Positions 46,547 through 57,356 of a stretch of 64,000 bases of DNA are shown piece by piece. The notes below the pieces were generated by a model. That model was given only the letters and a program-made list of their open reading frames with translations. It was not told the DNA's origin and searched no databases. The translations under genes and the position numbers were made by a program. The DNA lies in assembly GCA_032716605.1 (NCBI GenBank), contig CM064545.1, forward strand, positions 13,987,903 through 14,051,902. The letters are read 5' to 3'. Source of the DNA: Paralithodes platypus (taxonomy: Eukaryota > Arthropoda > Malacostraca > Decapoda > Lithodidae). The number at the start of each line of letters is the position of its first letter. The stretch's first letter is position 1.

Positions 46547-49165
46547 ATGGCTACTGTGGCCCCAGTTTTTGCCCTGTGCATTACCCCTACTTGCGCGGGT
46601 ATCCCAATTTTTGCGCATACCCTTTGCATAAGGTGTGTTAGATGTCTAGACCGTTCAAGGGGTCTCTGGGTTACACTTAATTGTTCCTTTTGCTCCCAAT
46701 TAGCCAATAAAGTCCTGTGTGACAATGACAAGACCGCGGCGGTAGCGTTGAGAGAGGTCAGACAACAATGGTCGGCCTACACTACCATTGTCGCACATAA
46801 GTCACTTCAATGTGACAACGTCCCACTTTGGGATAAGTTGCTGTCAGAGCACCCTCCCCCTAAACGTACCTCTAGAGTAACGGGTTTTAAGCCGACAGAG
46901 ACTAGCCAGGGTTCTGTATCGTCTGTGGATACGTCTAAACGCCCGAGAGAGCCTACTCCCCCGGCAGCCACCTCCTCGTCGCAGGCGAGATCGAGGTCAA
47001 GGTCACCTCTCAGACAGCAGTCTTCAAGTCGGGCCTCTTCCCCGGCTAGTAAGAAGTGTAAGACTGAAGCTTCCCCCAGTGGTCATGGTGGTGATTCTTC
47101 CAAACCTAGGTCTAGTTCGCGGTCACACCGTAGCCACAAATCCTCCAAAAAGGATTCCCATAAGAAGTCCTCTCGACATTCTACTAAGTCTAGTGCATCT
47201 CATCGTACCTCTACACCTGAAAATGTTTCTGTTACAGCCTCAGAGTATGGTGAAGCGCCTGTCCCTAAACAAGATTTACCTATTGATATTTTAACCCTAG
47301 AAACGGAAAGTTCAGGAAATTCAATAATTGAGAATGTTTCAGACTCTCAAGAGAGCGTAGGCCAGAGCCTCGGTGTTTGGCGGTTTGCTCAGCCAGGGTC
47401 TGACCATCCACGTCCGACTCATACGAGTCACACAGTAGCCGATGTCCACAGGGACGCGGCGACCCCATCCTCTATCCCTGACTTATCTTGGAAACAAGGT
47501 GCCCCTGCCTCGGCGGGGTCTTCTCAGGAGGATCGGGAGGAACAAGATGAAGTGTCAATAATTTCAGATAGGGAGGGACAAGGGTCAGGCTCAGGCCTGG
47601 ACGCCGCCCATGATAATACTGATTCACCTGAAAGTTCTGCATCTAACCAGTTTGTTACAGCACAAGAAATTGATGGGTTACTTACTCATGCTCTATCTTA
47701 ATTCTTTAATCAACAACGAGAAAACCCCACAATGGACTTGGGGGCTCCCTTGACAAGTTCTGCGGTACGGCCTCTGATAACGTCAATCGATTTATCTAAG
47801 ATTCCTAACCCTCCTACTCTGTCACCGGCAGGGAGCTCTAAGCCAGCTACGGCGGCATTCACTACGTCAAATGTCAGGGTCATTACGGATGTTAATCCAC
47901 CCCCTCTAGACAAAGCGCCTCTTAGAAAGGTAGCTATGCCCCTGCTTTATGGGCCAGACAAGTCATGGGTCCCTTTGAACCCCTCTAAGCCAGAGCTTGC
48001 CCAGCCTACCTTGTCAGGGGAACTCCCGGTACCACGTGAGTGGTTTATCCAGGGAAATAAGTCAAAGAAATTAAGGGCATTGGATGCCTTGGGTAATGTT
48101 TTGGACGTAAATATCAAGGCTATACCTAGTTATTATCATCAGGATTATTTTGTTTATGCATCTAAGCCTGCTTTACCCCCTGCCTCAGCTTCAAAACTTT
48201 TTTCAGACTGGTCTAAGCTGGATGGGTTTAATGATATTAAGGCTCTGTCGGCTCTTACTCCTGAACTAGATTTACAGACCGTCACAGACGAGACAGCTAA
48301 TCCAGTGTTGAAGGTGGGACAGTTGGGACCAGGACCTTGGGTGGATTGGGAGGTAGAGGCTCAAAACTTTGCAACCACTTTCACTTCTAAATCTTCCCAC
48401 CAGATCCCTCAGGATACACATTCATGGTTCTCCATGCCGGTAGGTTCTGCCGGCGGAGTTCCGTCAGCTTTATTTTCTTTTCTAGCTGCCCCTAAGATTA
48501 ATCTTTGTGAACTAAAGGAACCATTCACTACCCCTACCCCTTCTCACCTAGACAGAGAATTTAGGCTAAGGGGAAAAGCTTTCCGCCTGTTTTCACAGTA
48601 CATAGTTTCTCAACAGGTGGCTAAGTCTTTACTCAGGTCTACTCAGGCAATCGCAGACGCGGATGCTCGAAGATTAGTTGAGTTATCCCGGCGTCTGATT
48701 CTTCAGTCGTCGATTCAATCCTTAGGTGACATACGCACAGCCTTACTGGAGGCGGTGCGAGCACGACAGGATCTTAGGATGTCATTAGTTCGCAAGCTGC
48801 CTGATCGCATTGCTAACCAGGTGGTAATGTCCCCAGTACTTACTCCTTCTTTAATGTCCCCTGATGTATGGCGAACAGTGTTTAACATGGCACAGGCCGT
48901 GAAGCACAGTCCCGCACAGGCTAAGAAACCTGCATTTAACTTCCCCAAACCTAAGCCTCCTACTAAAGCTCAGCCAGGGGGTTCTAAGCCATTTCTTCCG
49001 CCTAAGTCCTCCCAATCCCCCCTGGGTCAGTTCAGGCATAGACAGAGAGGGTTTTCAGGACAGAGGGGACGCGGCCAGTATAAGCCGGGGCAGGGCCAGT
49101 CTTCGGCCCACACCAGCCAGCCGGCGAAGCGTCCAACACCACCAAACCCACCATCAAAAAACTAA
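46547..49165 (+). pseudogene. DIRS copy C ORF1, gag-like, 872 codons with one nonsense codon
   Basis: One frame from ATG 46547 to TAA 49163-49165, interrupted only by TAA at 47699-47701, where copy A has AAA (Lys). The Cys-rich head (residues 9-50) has several C-x2-C pairs. An RS/SK-rich tract follows (about 145-235), then an acidic Ser-rich part. The conserved central domain (KVAMPLLYGPDKSW near 465) leads to a structured C-terminal half and an RG-rich tail. Its likely role is nucleic-acid-binding structural protein; this is inference from position and composition. Confidence 0.85.
49156..49162 (+). promoter_or_regulatory. A AAA AAC slippery heptamer before the ORF1 stop (copy C)
   Basis: In the ORF1 frame TCA AAA AAC TAA; the -1 frame reads into ORF2 without a stop. 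A short CCGG...CCGG stem-forming pair lies about 35-60 bases downstream (near 49197 and 49221), farther than usual for a stimulator. Confidence 0.7.
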
Positions 49166-51087
49166 AGTCTTTCTCACTCCCAGTGCCTGTCTTAGAGCCG
49201 GAGGAACCGAGGGAAGTACAGCCGGCGAACCCTTGTCTGCTAACTGGGTCGTTCCGAACGTGTCACCAAGCATGGCCGTTAAAAACCTGGGCACGGATGG
49301 TGGCACGCAAAGGCATCACTTGGCAGTGGCTCCGGCGACCTCGCTTACGTCAGCCGACAACGGCAAATTGTGTTTCATTAGAGGTGGAGTCGCTGGTCCA
49401 GGAGATGATTGCCAAGAATGTCATCATCCCGGTCCCTCCAGATTACCCTGTATTCACGTCAAAACTGTTTTTGGTTCCCAAACGGGACAGTGTTCAGATG
49501 AGGCCGGTCGTAGACCTGTCTTATCTGAATCTTCACATTTACAACGAGTCTTTCAGAATGTTAACAGTTCATCAAATCAGGCTAACACTTCCGCCGGGAG
49601 GCTGGATGTGTTCCCTAGACCTGACAGACGCCTATTGGCACGTGTCGGTCAACAAAAGATTTCAAAGGTTTCTGGCCTTGAGGATCAGGCACCAAAATTT
49701 TGTTTTTCAGAGGATGCCGTTCGGTTTGAACCTAGCACCTCGATTATTCACGAAACTAGTCCGGCAAGCCCTGATGCCGTTGTTAAAACAGGGAATCAGA
49801 GTGTTGTGGTATCTAGACGACTGGCTGGTGGTGGCAGAGACACAACAATTATGCATAAAACATGTCAATATCATTTTAAATCATGTCAAAACTCTAGGCT
49901 TCAAGGTAAATCTGGTAAAGTCAAACCTTGTTCCCTCAAGAGTAATGCAGTGGATAGGGCTGGTCTGGGACACCGCCGCTCTCACTCTGAGTCAGAGTGT
50001 GGACAATCGCAACAGGTTTCGCAGGAAACTGTTCAGGTTTCTTCACAGTCTGACTACGACACGAAGAGTCTGGGAGTCTCTGGTCGGCTCTCTCAACTGG
50101 ATTCAGCTAACTGTCAAGTTGGGCCGGTTGAAAGTAAAACGATTAATATTGGAAGGCAACAAATATTTCCCACTCTTACCGGCGGGAAAATTATGGCCCA
50201 TACCAAAATTAATCCACACCTTACTAGCGGTCTGGGCGAAGAGGGAAACATTGCACTCAATCATGTCATGGACCTCTCCTCCTCCAACGGTATGGGTAGA
50301 CACGGATGCGTCAGGCACCATAGGGTGGGGATTTTAGTCAAATCAGGGGCACCAGGGTCAGGGACTTTGGTCCCACTTAGAAATCTCTCACATAAATATC
50401 AAAGAGTTACTAGTCCCCTTGTATTTCCTTCAGGCTCACGGCCCGGCGTTACGGGGCAAGTCGGTGGCCTTCAGAATGGACAATCTGAATGCAGTTCACT
50501 GTATTCAGAAACAAGGGTCAACGAGGTCAAGGAAGTTGCTACTCGTGTCGGAAGAGATTTTTGTTCTAGCCACCAGTCTAGACATTTATCTTCACGCATC
50601 TTATCTCCCAGGCGTAGCGAACGTCTGGGCAGACGCTCTGTCCCGGAGACAGAGCACGACAGTAGAATGGGAGCTCAAGCAACCCATTTTCGACCTAATG
50701 ATTGCGGAGCTCTCCCATCCACAAGTGGATCTTTTTGCGTCCGAGGAGACTCACAAGCTCCCTCTATACCTCACCCGCCGGGCGATAACGCCGGCAGGGG
50801 GGCCAGACGCCCTAGTGACAGACTGGAACAGATGGAGCTCCATCTATCTGTTTCCGCCGCCAGATGCGTCACTAATGTGCCACGTAGTGAACAAACTACG
50901 AGTTTATCGAGGCTTAGTCTCGCTAATCGCGCCCCTGTGGCCGGCGCAGGTGTGGTACCAGCAATTAATAATGTGGTGCCCGGACCCGGTATCGCTCCCG
51001 GTCGGGTACTTCCACTTAGACACGATTGGCAACCTAGAGACCTCGCTGACTTTTGCATTATGGACATTCAGGAGGCCAAGTGGCTAG
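49166..51087 (+). pseudogene. DIRS copy C ORF2: RT, RNase H, MT-like (one nonsense codon)
   Basis: The -1 frame after the heptamer has no ATG near the start. RT motifs: PKRDSVQMRPVVDLSYLN, CSLDLTDAYWHV, FGLNLAPRLFTK and YLDD at 49810-49821. TAG at 50335-50337 replaces the CAG (Gln) of copies A and B within RNase H. RNase H then continues with MDNLNAV and WADALSR. The MT-like domain has DLFAS, TDWNRW and FPPP. ORF2 ends TAG 51085-51087. Confidence 0.88.
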
Positions 51088-52040
51088 CACCATACGGTAG
51101 GGATGTGACCAATAAATTGCTCAATCAATATACTCAGTCTACTAAGCGACAATATCAATCTCATTGGAAAGCTTTTACTTCTTGGATTGTTAGAACGGAA
51201 CAAACTGTACCCTCAGTGGCATTGGTTTTTAATTACTTGAACTATCTGTTTGAGCAGAAACGTTTATCTGTGGTTACTTTGAAGAATCACTTAACTGCGA
51301 TTAGAGTGCCCTTTTTCGACCTTACAGGTCTATCCATACCGGTGGCGGAGGAAACAGGATTTATGAGAGCTTGTTTTAAACTCCGCCCACCTCCCCGTCA
51401 GCTCATGCCTACTTGGTCTCTGGACAAAGCTTTGTCTTTACTTCATTCTCGTCTGTACCAAAATACTGCAGACTTTGCTCTAATCTTAAAGAAGGCAGTT
51501 TTCCTTTTGGCTTTGGCCACCGGAAACAGAGTGTCTGAGCTGGCGGCGATGAGCAACACACCTAATTGTCTTAGGTTTGGTAGACTTAATGATTCAATTT
51601 CCATTGCACCCTCCCCGGCGTTTGTAGCCAAGAATGAGCATAGTGCACACGTGTTTTCTGAGTTCACGGTGCCGGCGTTAAAAAGGGGAAAGGTGCATCA
51701 TAATTTATGTCCAGTGCAAGCTCTAACCAAATATTTGAGAATAGCTCCTCATAACCCCCAAGGTGCTTTATGGGTAGCGAGTACGGGTAAACGCTTACTT
51801 AAACGGCGATTAGCCTCTCTTCTGGTAGAAGTCATTAAAGAGAGTAATCCCGGCGTTGTGGGTAGGGCCCACGATTTACGCAAGTGGGCGGCCTCTTTAC
51901 GTTTCCTGAAAAACTTTTCAGTTGAAGATATTGCGTCCACACAGTTGTGGGCGTCTAATCATACGTTTCTCTCTAGATACTTGTCAGTTGCTCTAGACAA
52001 ACCTTCCTTACCATGTATAGCTTTAAGGCAGAGGGTCTAG
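51060..52040 (+). CDS. DIRS copy C ORF3, tyrosine recombinase, 326 aa
   Basis: The ATG at 51060 overlaps the ORF2 end by 28 bases in the -1 frame. The N-terminal half (STKRQYQSHWKAF, LSVVTLKNHLTAIR) matches the core-binding fold. The catalytic half has GNRVSEL (Arg), HDLRKW (His-x-x-Arg) and NHTFLSRYL (Tyr). All catalytic residues I can see are present, so this is the best functional recombinase in the window. The same frame is open upstream to 49233, underlying ORF2. Confidence 0.92.
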   Translation: MDIQEAKWLAPYGRDVTNKLLNQYTQSTKRQYQSHWKAFTSWIVRTEQTVPSVALVFNYLNYLFEQKRLSVVTLKNHLTAIRVPFFDLTGLSIPVAEETGFMRACFKLRPPPRQLMPTWSLDKALSLLHSRLYQNTADFALILKKAVFLLALATGNRVSELAAMSNTPNCLRFGRLNDSISIAPSPAFVAKNEHSAHVFSEFTVPALKRGKVHHNLCPVQALTKYLRIAPHNPQGALWVASTGKRLLKRRLASLLVEVIKESNPGVVGRAHDLRKWAASLRFLKNFSVEDIASTQLWASNHTFLSRYLSVALDKPSLPCIALRQRV

Positions 52041-52604
52041 GTGGCCCTGCAGTCACTTATGTTTATTTTCACGGAAGGGGGGGGGGGGGTGCAGTCAGTT
52101 GACATAGGACACCCTAGACCCCGCCGGAGTATGAGAGCTGTGATACAATTTAAGGTTAAAATGTGATATGAAAATTTCTCTGCGAGAATTTGTGCTAGTA
52201 CAAAGTTTAGTACAAAACAACGGTGTTGTTATAGTAGTTTTAGCTGCGAAAGCAATGTAATGTTAGTTCAATGGAGTTCATTAGCAATTGATCTCCACAT
52301 GTATTTTGGGGTTTATGATGTGCACATATAAACTTATAACTTATTATTTTTGTCACCACTCGTTGAGTGGGGTGCCTTTTGTAACTACAGATCTGTGTTC
52401 AGAATCTTCAGGGTTACCCATTTTTGTCGGGCAGGCTTCTTTGAAGCACGCACCTGCCTGAACCCCTTTTTTCTTGTATATTTCCGGCCTACGCCGTATT
52501 AAATACATTTTTCAAAAAGTAAGAATACTATGTGGTTGTTTTATTATCTGCTTTTCTAGAGTTATGATATGATTACGAATGTCCCCCTCCAGTCTTAGAT
52601 ATCA

Positions 52605-52711
52605 GGCATGTTCGTCAATGATGGAGGGGCCACTAATAAATTATAGGTTTGACTCCTGTAAGGAGATAAAGAAAACCTAATATTTAGTAGTGGCCCCGTA
52701 ATCATTGACGA
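52605..52711 (+). repeat. Internal complementary region of DIRS copy C
   Basis: Complementary to both outer ends, fused at AATAA/ATTATAGG (about 52637-52645). Confidence 0.88.
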
Positions 52712-52783
52712 CTGGGGCCCTCCCGACCGTCCCCTTCCCATTCGTTGATGTATTAAGGGTTTTGGTTTACTTGATATGTCAGT

Positions 52784-53134
52784 GAAGGAGGAATGACGCC
52801 TGATTCAGCGTCTGGTCAGAAATCCACACAAGTACATCCACGATATGATGGAAAGCTTATTGGATAGTTATTCTTATTTTCTTTTTCTTTTTCTTTTTTA
52901 CGAAGTTTTTTCGTAGTGAGAACCCAATTCATAATGACTGAAGCCATGAGTGAGGTCGCGTGCGCTCATGATGAAGGCTCCTCAGTTTTTAAATGCTCTG
53001 CGCGGTAGATTCAAACTACGGCGGATTAGTGTTTGAAGAGGATGCCTTATGTAATAGGCATGTTCGTCAATGATTACGGGGCCACTACTAAATATTAGGT
53101 TTTCTTTATCTCCTTACAGGAGTCAAACCTATAA
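52784..53134 (+). repeat. Right ITR and right terminus of DIRS copy C
   Basis: GAAGGAGGAATGACGCC start, complementary to 44446-44754, followed by the right-end segment ending CCTATAAT at 53134. Confidence 0.88.
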
Positions 53135-54168
53135 TTTTTTCCGCCGGCAATAGTGGAAAATATTTGTTGCCCTTCAATATTAAACGCTTTACTTTCAACC
53201 GGCCCAACATTACAGTTAGTTGAATCCAGTTGAGAGAGCCGACCAGAGACTCCCAGATTCTCTGTGTCGTAGTTAGACTGTGAAGGAACAGGAACAGTTT
53301 CCTGCGAAATCTGTTTCGATTGTCCACACTCTGACTCAGAGTGAGAGCAGCTGTGTCCCAAACCAGCCCTATCCACTGAACTACTCGTGAGGGAACAAGG
53401 TTTGACTTTACCAGATTTACCTTGAACCCTAGAGTTTTGACATGTTTTAATGTTATGTTGACATGATTTATGCATACTTGCTCCGTCTCTGCCACCACTA
53501 GCCAGTTGTCTAGGTACCACAAAATTCTGATCCCTTGTTTTAACAATGGCATCAGGGCTTGCCGGATTAATTTTGTGAATAAGCGAGGTGCCAGGTTCAA
53601 TCCGAATGGCATCCTCTGAAAAACATAATTTTGATACCTGATCCGTAAGGCCAGAAATCTTTGAAATCTTTTGTTTACCGAGACGTGCCAATATGCGTCT
53701 GTCAGGTCTAAGGAACACATCCATCCTCCCGGCGGAAGTGTTAGCCTGATTTGGTGCGCCGTTAACATCCTGAATGACTCGTTGTGAATGTGAAGGTTCA
53801 GATACGACAGGTCTACGATGGGTCTCATCTGAACACTGTCCCTTTTGGGTACCAAAATAGCTTGGATGTGAAGACTGGGTAATTTTGAGGGACCGGGATG
53901 ATGACATTCTTGGCTATCATTTCCTTGATCAGTGACTCCACCTCTAATGAAACTAGATTCGCCGTAGTCGGCTGACGTAAACGAGGTCGCCGGAGCCACC
54001 GCCAAGTGATGCCTTTGCGTGCCACCATCCTTGCCCAAGTATTTAACGGCCATGCTTGGTGACACGTTCGGAACGACCCAGTTAGCAGACAAGGGTTCGC
54101 CGGCTGTACTACCCTCGGATCCACCCGCCTTGAGACCGGCCCCGGGAGTGAGAGAGACTTTAGTTTTT
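53135..54168 (-). pseudogene. DIRS copy B ORF2, RT part (5' half)
   Basis: The two frames 54124-53825 and about 53850-53135 are joined by a frameshift near 53840. Motifs: KRDSVQMRPIVDLSYLN, DLTDAYWHV, and a catalytic box reading YLDN (second Asp changed). It ends at the junction with copy C near 53135; RNase H continues at 44445. Confidence 0.85.
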
Positions 54169-54169
54169 T
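54163..54169 (-). promoter_or_regulatory. A AAA AAC heptamer (copy B)
   Basis: The heptamer is kept on the minus strand, but the preceding TCA codon is TAA (54169-54171), so ORF1 stops before the slip site in this copy. Confidence 0.6.
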
Positions 54170-56820
54170 TATGGTGGTGGAGGTGGTGGTGGTGGACGCT
54201 TAGCCGGCTGGCCGGCGTTGGCAGAAGACGGGCCCTGACCTGGTTTGTTATAGCCTCGTCCTTTCTGACCTGTAAACTTACCCTGTCTATACCTGTACTG
54301 ACCTTGGGGGGAGGAGGACTTAGGTAGGTGAAAGGGCTTAGATCCCCCCGGCTGTGCTTTTGCGACTGGCTTGGGTTTGGGAAAGTTAAAGGCAGGTTTC
54401 TTAGAAGGGGTGGGACTATGTTTAAAGGCCTGAGCCATATTAAAAACAGTTCTCCACACATCAGGGGACATTAAAGAGGGAGTTAGCACTGGTGACATGA
54501 CCACCTGATTCGCAATTCGATCAGGAAGTTTCCGTACCAAGGACATCCTGAGATCTTGTCTCGCCCGGACCGCCTCAAGCAAGGCTGTGCGGATATCACC
54601 CAACGAATGAATCGACGTCTGAAGGAGCAATCGCCGAGATAGTTCAACCGATCTTCTGGCATCCGCGTCTGCGATTGCCTGAGTGGATCGGAGCATCGAT
54701 TTCGCCACCTGGTGCATCACAATGTACTGGGAGAAAAGTCTATACGCTTTTCCTCTTAGCCTAAATTCCCGGTCTAGGTGAGTTGGGGAAGGAGTAGTGA
54801 AAGGGTCCTTGAGTTCACATAGATTGATTTTGGGGGCAGCTAAAAAAGCAAACAAAGCAGATGGGACTCCGCCGGCAGAACACACTGGCATAGAGAACCA
54901 AGAATGACTATCCTGAGGAATTTGGTGGGAAGATTTTGAGGTGAAGGTGGTCGCAAAGTTCTGAGCCTCCGTCTCCCATTCCACCCAAGGTCCCGGGCCC
55001 AACTGCCCCACCTTCAACACTGGATTAGCGGCTGTGTCTGTGACAGTTTGCAAATCTAGTTCTGGAGTGAGAGCTGACAGTGTTTTTATGTCATTAAAAC
55101 CATCATGCTTGGACCAGTCAGAAAACAGTTTTGAAGCTGAGGCAGGGGGCAGGGCAGGTGTAGCAGTATATACAAAATAGTCCTGGTGATAATAGTTAGG
55201 AATGGCCTTAACATTAACATCTAGTACATTACCCAAAGTATCCAAGGCTCGTAACTTTTTAGATTTATTGCCTTGGATTACCCACTCTCGTGGCACTGGA
55301 AGTTTCCCTGACAAGGTGGGTTGAGCGACCTCTGGTTTAGTGGGGATCAATTGTACCCATGACTCGTCTGGACCGTATAATAGGGGCATTGCTACCTTCC
55401 TTATTGGTGCTTTATCTAAAGGGGGCGGATTCACATCCGTTATAACCCTTACACTAGAAGTAGTCAGTGCCGCCGAAGCAGGCCTAGCGATCACAGATGG
55501 TGATATAGAGGGAGGGTGAGGAATCTTAGTCAAAGCAATAGAAGTCATCAGAGGCCGAACATTGGAACTTGTCATGGAAGCTCCCAGGTCTACTGTAGGA
55601 GTCTCCGGCTGTTGGCCAAAAAATTTAGTTAGAGCATTAACCAGTAAACCATCTATTTCTTCTGCCGTGACAAACTTAGTTGATGACGAACTCAGAGGTG
55701 AATCATTCCAATCCTGTGCGTCGTCTAAAACTGAACCTGACTCTTGCACCTCCATGTCCGAGATTATCGATACCTCGTCTTTGTCATCTGGCTCCCCGTG
55801 AGAGGATTCCGCCGAAGCCGGAGTCCCGTCGTGTTGCCAAGACAAGTCTGGAATGGATGATGGGATCGCCGCGTCCCGGTGGACATCAGCCACTGTTTGT
55901 GTATCTTGAGCCAGACGTGGGCTTTCAGTCCCTGGTCGAGAATACCGCCATACACACCTAGGCCTTGGCCTGCACTCCCTTGGGAGTCCGATACTCCCTC
56001 AATTATGGAGCCCCCACTTGACTCTGCTATAGAACGATCACTGTCCACCGAACTCTCCAATTCTAAGGTTAGAATACTAATTGGCAAACTGTCTTTTGTT
56101 GCTGACACTACACTATCCTCATCAGATTGAATACTAGCTTTGTCGGGGGTAGAGGTATGACGAGATGCACTAGACTCCGGTGAACGCCGGGAGGCCTTTC
56201 GATCATGTGAGTCTTTTCTAGAAGATTTGTGGCTACGGTGCGACCTAGAACTGCCTTTGGACTTTGAAGATTTCTCGCTATAACCACTTGTGGACCCCTC
56301 TGTCTTGCTCTTCTTACTCGCCGGCGAAGAAGAGAGACTAGGCGGCTGCTGTCTAAGAGGGGACCTGGATCGCGCCCGTGACGAGGAGGCTGCCACCGGG
56401 GGCGTAGGTTCTCGCTGTCTCTTAGATGTGCCTGGAGCTGGAGAAAGTGTAAGACCCTGTCCAGTCTCTGACGACTTTCGTACAGTTACTCTAGAGGGAC
56501 GTTTAATGGGGGGGGTGCTCAATTAGTAACTTATCCCAAAGAGTTACGTTATCGCATTGAAGTGACTTATGAGCCACTGTAGTAGTATAAGTGGTCATCT
56601 GCTGCCTGACCTCCCGTAAAGCGACCGCTGAGGTCTTATCATTGTCTTGTAAAACTTTATGGCTTAATTGAGAGCAAAAGGTACAGTTCCTCAATACCCA
56701 CAGACCCCTTGAGCGGTCGAGACATTTAACACATTTAATGCAAAGGGTGTGTGCAAAAATAGGGATACCTGAAGAGGAGGGCGTAATGCACAAAGCAAAG
56801 ACAGGGGCAAAGGTAGCCAT
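54169..56820 (-). pseudogene. DIRS copy B ORF1, gag-like (frameshifted)
   Basis: ATG at 56820 opens the Cys-rich head. A change in a C-run near 56512 shifts the frame into the RS-rich tract (56500-56180). A second shift near 55880 leads into the long 574-codon frame with KVAMPLLYGPDESW and the Pro-rich end. Confidence 0.85.
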
Positions 56821-56934
56821 GACAGAGACTGGTGGGAAACTTACTCCAGGTTCTGTATAGACCCGCCGGGACCCAGCTCTGGAAAAAAAGAAAATTTCCA
56901 GGAATTAATGCTCATAAGGTTAACCCAACATGTT

Positions 56935-57342
56935 GGTGATGGGCTGGTCTATCAGAGTGAGAACTGAGCAATCTCTGCCATACCCATAGCTTACTCTGAC
57001 TGTTCCTTTTACTTATATTTTCTAGATCTCAAGTGACGGCGTCTCTAACGTGGATTGACCTCCCAATCTACCAAGATTGGAAGCCAAAGCGTCACATTTT
57101 TCCCTTGCCCCTCAACTTTCTCTTCATAATTGCTGAGGGACACAGGGCCCTGGGTGGGGCTTTGGTTTCCCGGGCATTTCCGCACCCTCCTCAGCTCCCC
57201 GCCATGGAGTGGCTTCGGTCACCCAGGCTTTATTGTGGTTGGCGGGGAGGGTTCTGTGGGGGCGCTCGGTTGTGGCCTTGGCCTTGCTCGGGGCCTTGGG
57301 GCTGTTCGGCCAGGCAGCTTGGGGAACAACAACAACAACAAC
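56935..57342 (+). mobile_element. (AAC)n-tailed SINE-like element in the copy B leader
   Basis: It begins GGTGATGGGCTGG and ends in GGGG-AAC-AAC. It is flanked by AACCCAACATGTT (56922-56934) and AACCCAATCATGTT (57343-57356), a near-perfect target duplication. Copies A and C lack it at this site. An inverted copy is at 61037-61440 and a fragment at 12841-12960. No pol III B-box is visible, so SINE status rests on size, tail and duplication. Confidence 0.8.
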
Positions 57343-57356
57343 AACCCAATCATGTT

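Larger units (their letters stand above)
44446..53134 (+). mobile_element. DIRS1-like retrotransposon copy C, nearly intact, nested in copy B
   Basis: About 8.69 kb, opposite in orientation to its host. It has left ITR, leader, three ORFs, internal complementary region and right ITR. ORF3 is intact. ORF1 and ORF2 each have a single nonsense codon relative to copy A or B. The two junctions share AAT with the host target and there is no longer duplication. Confidence 0.94.
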
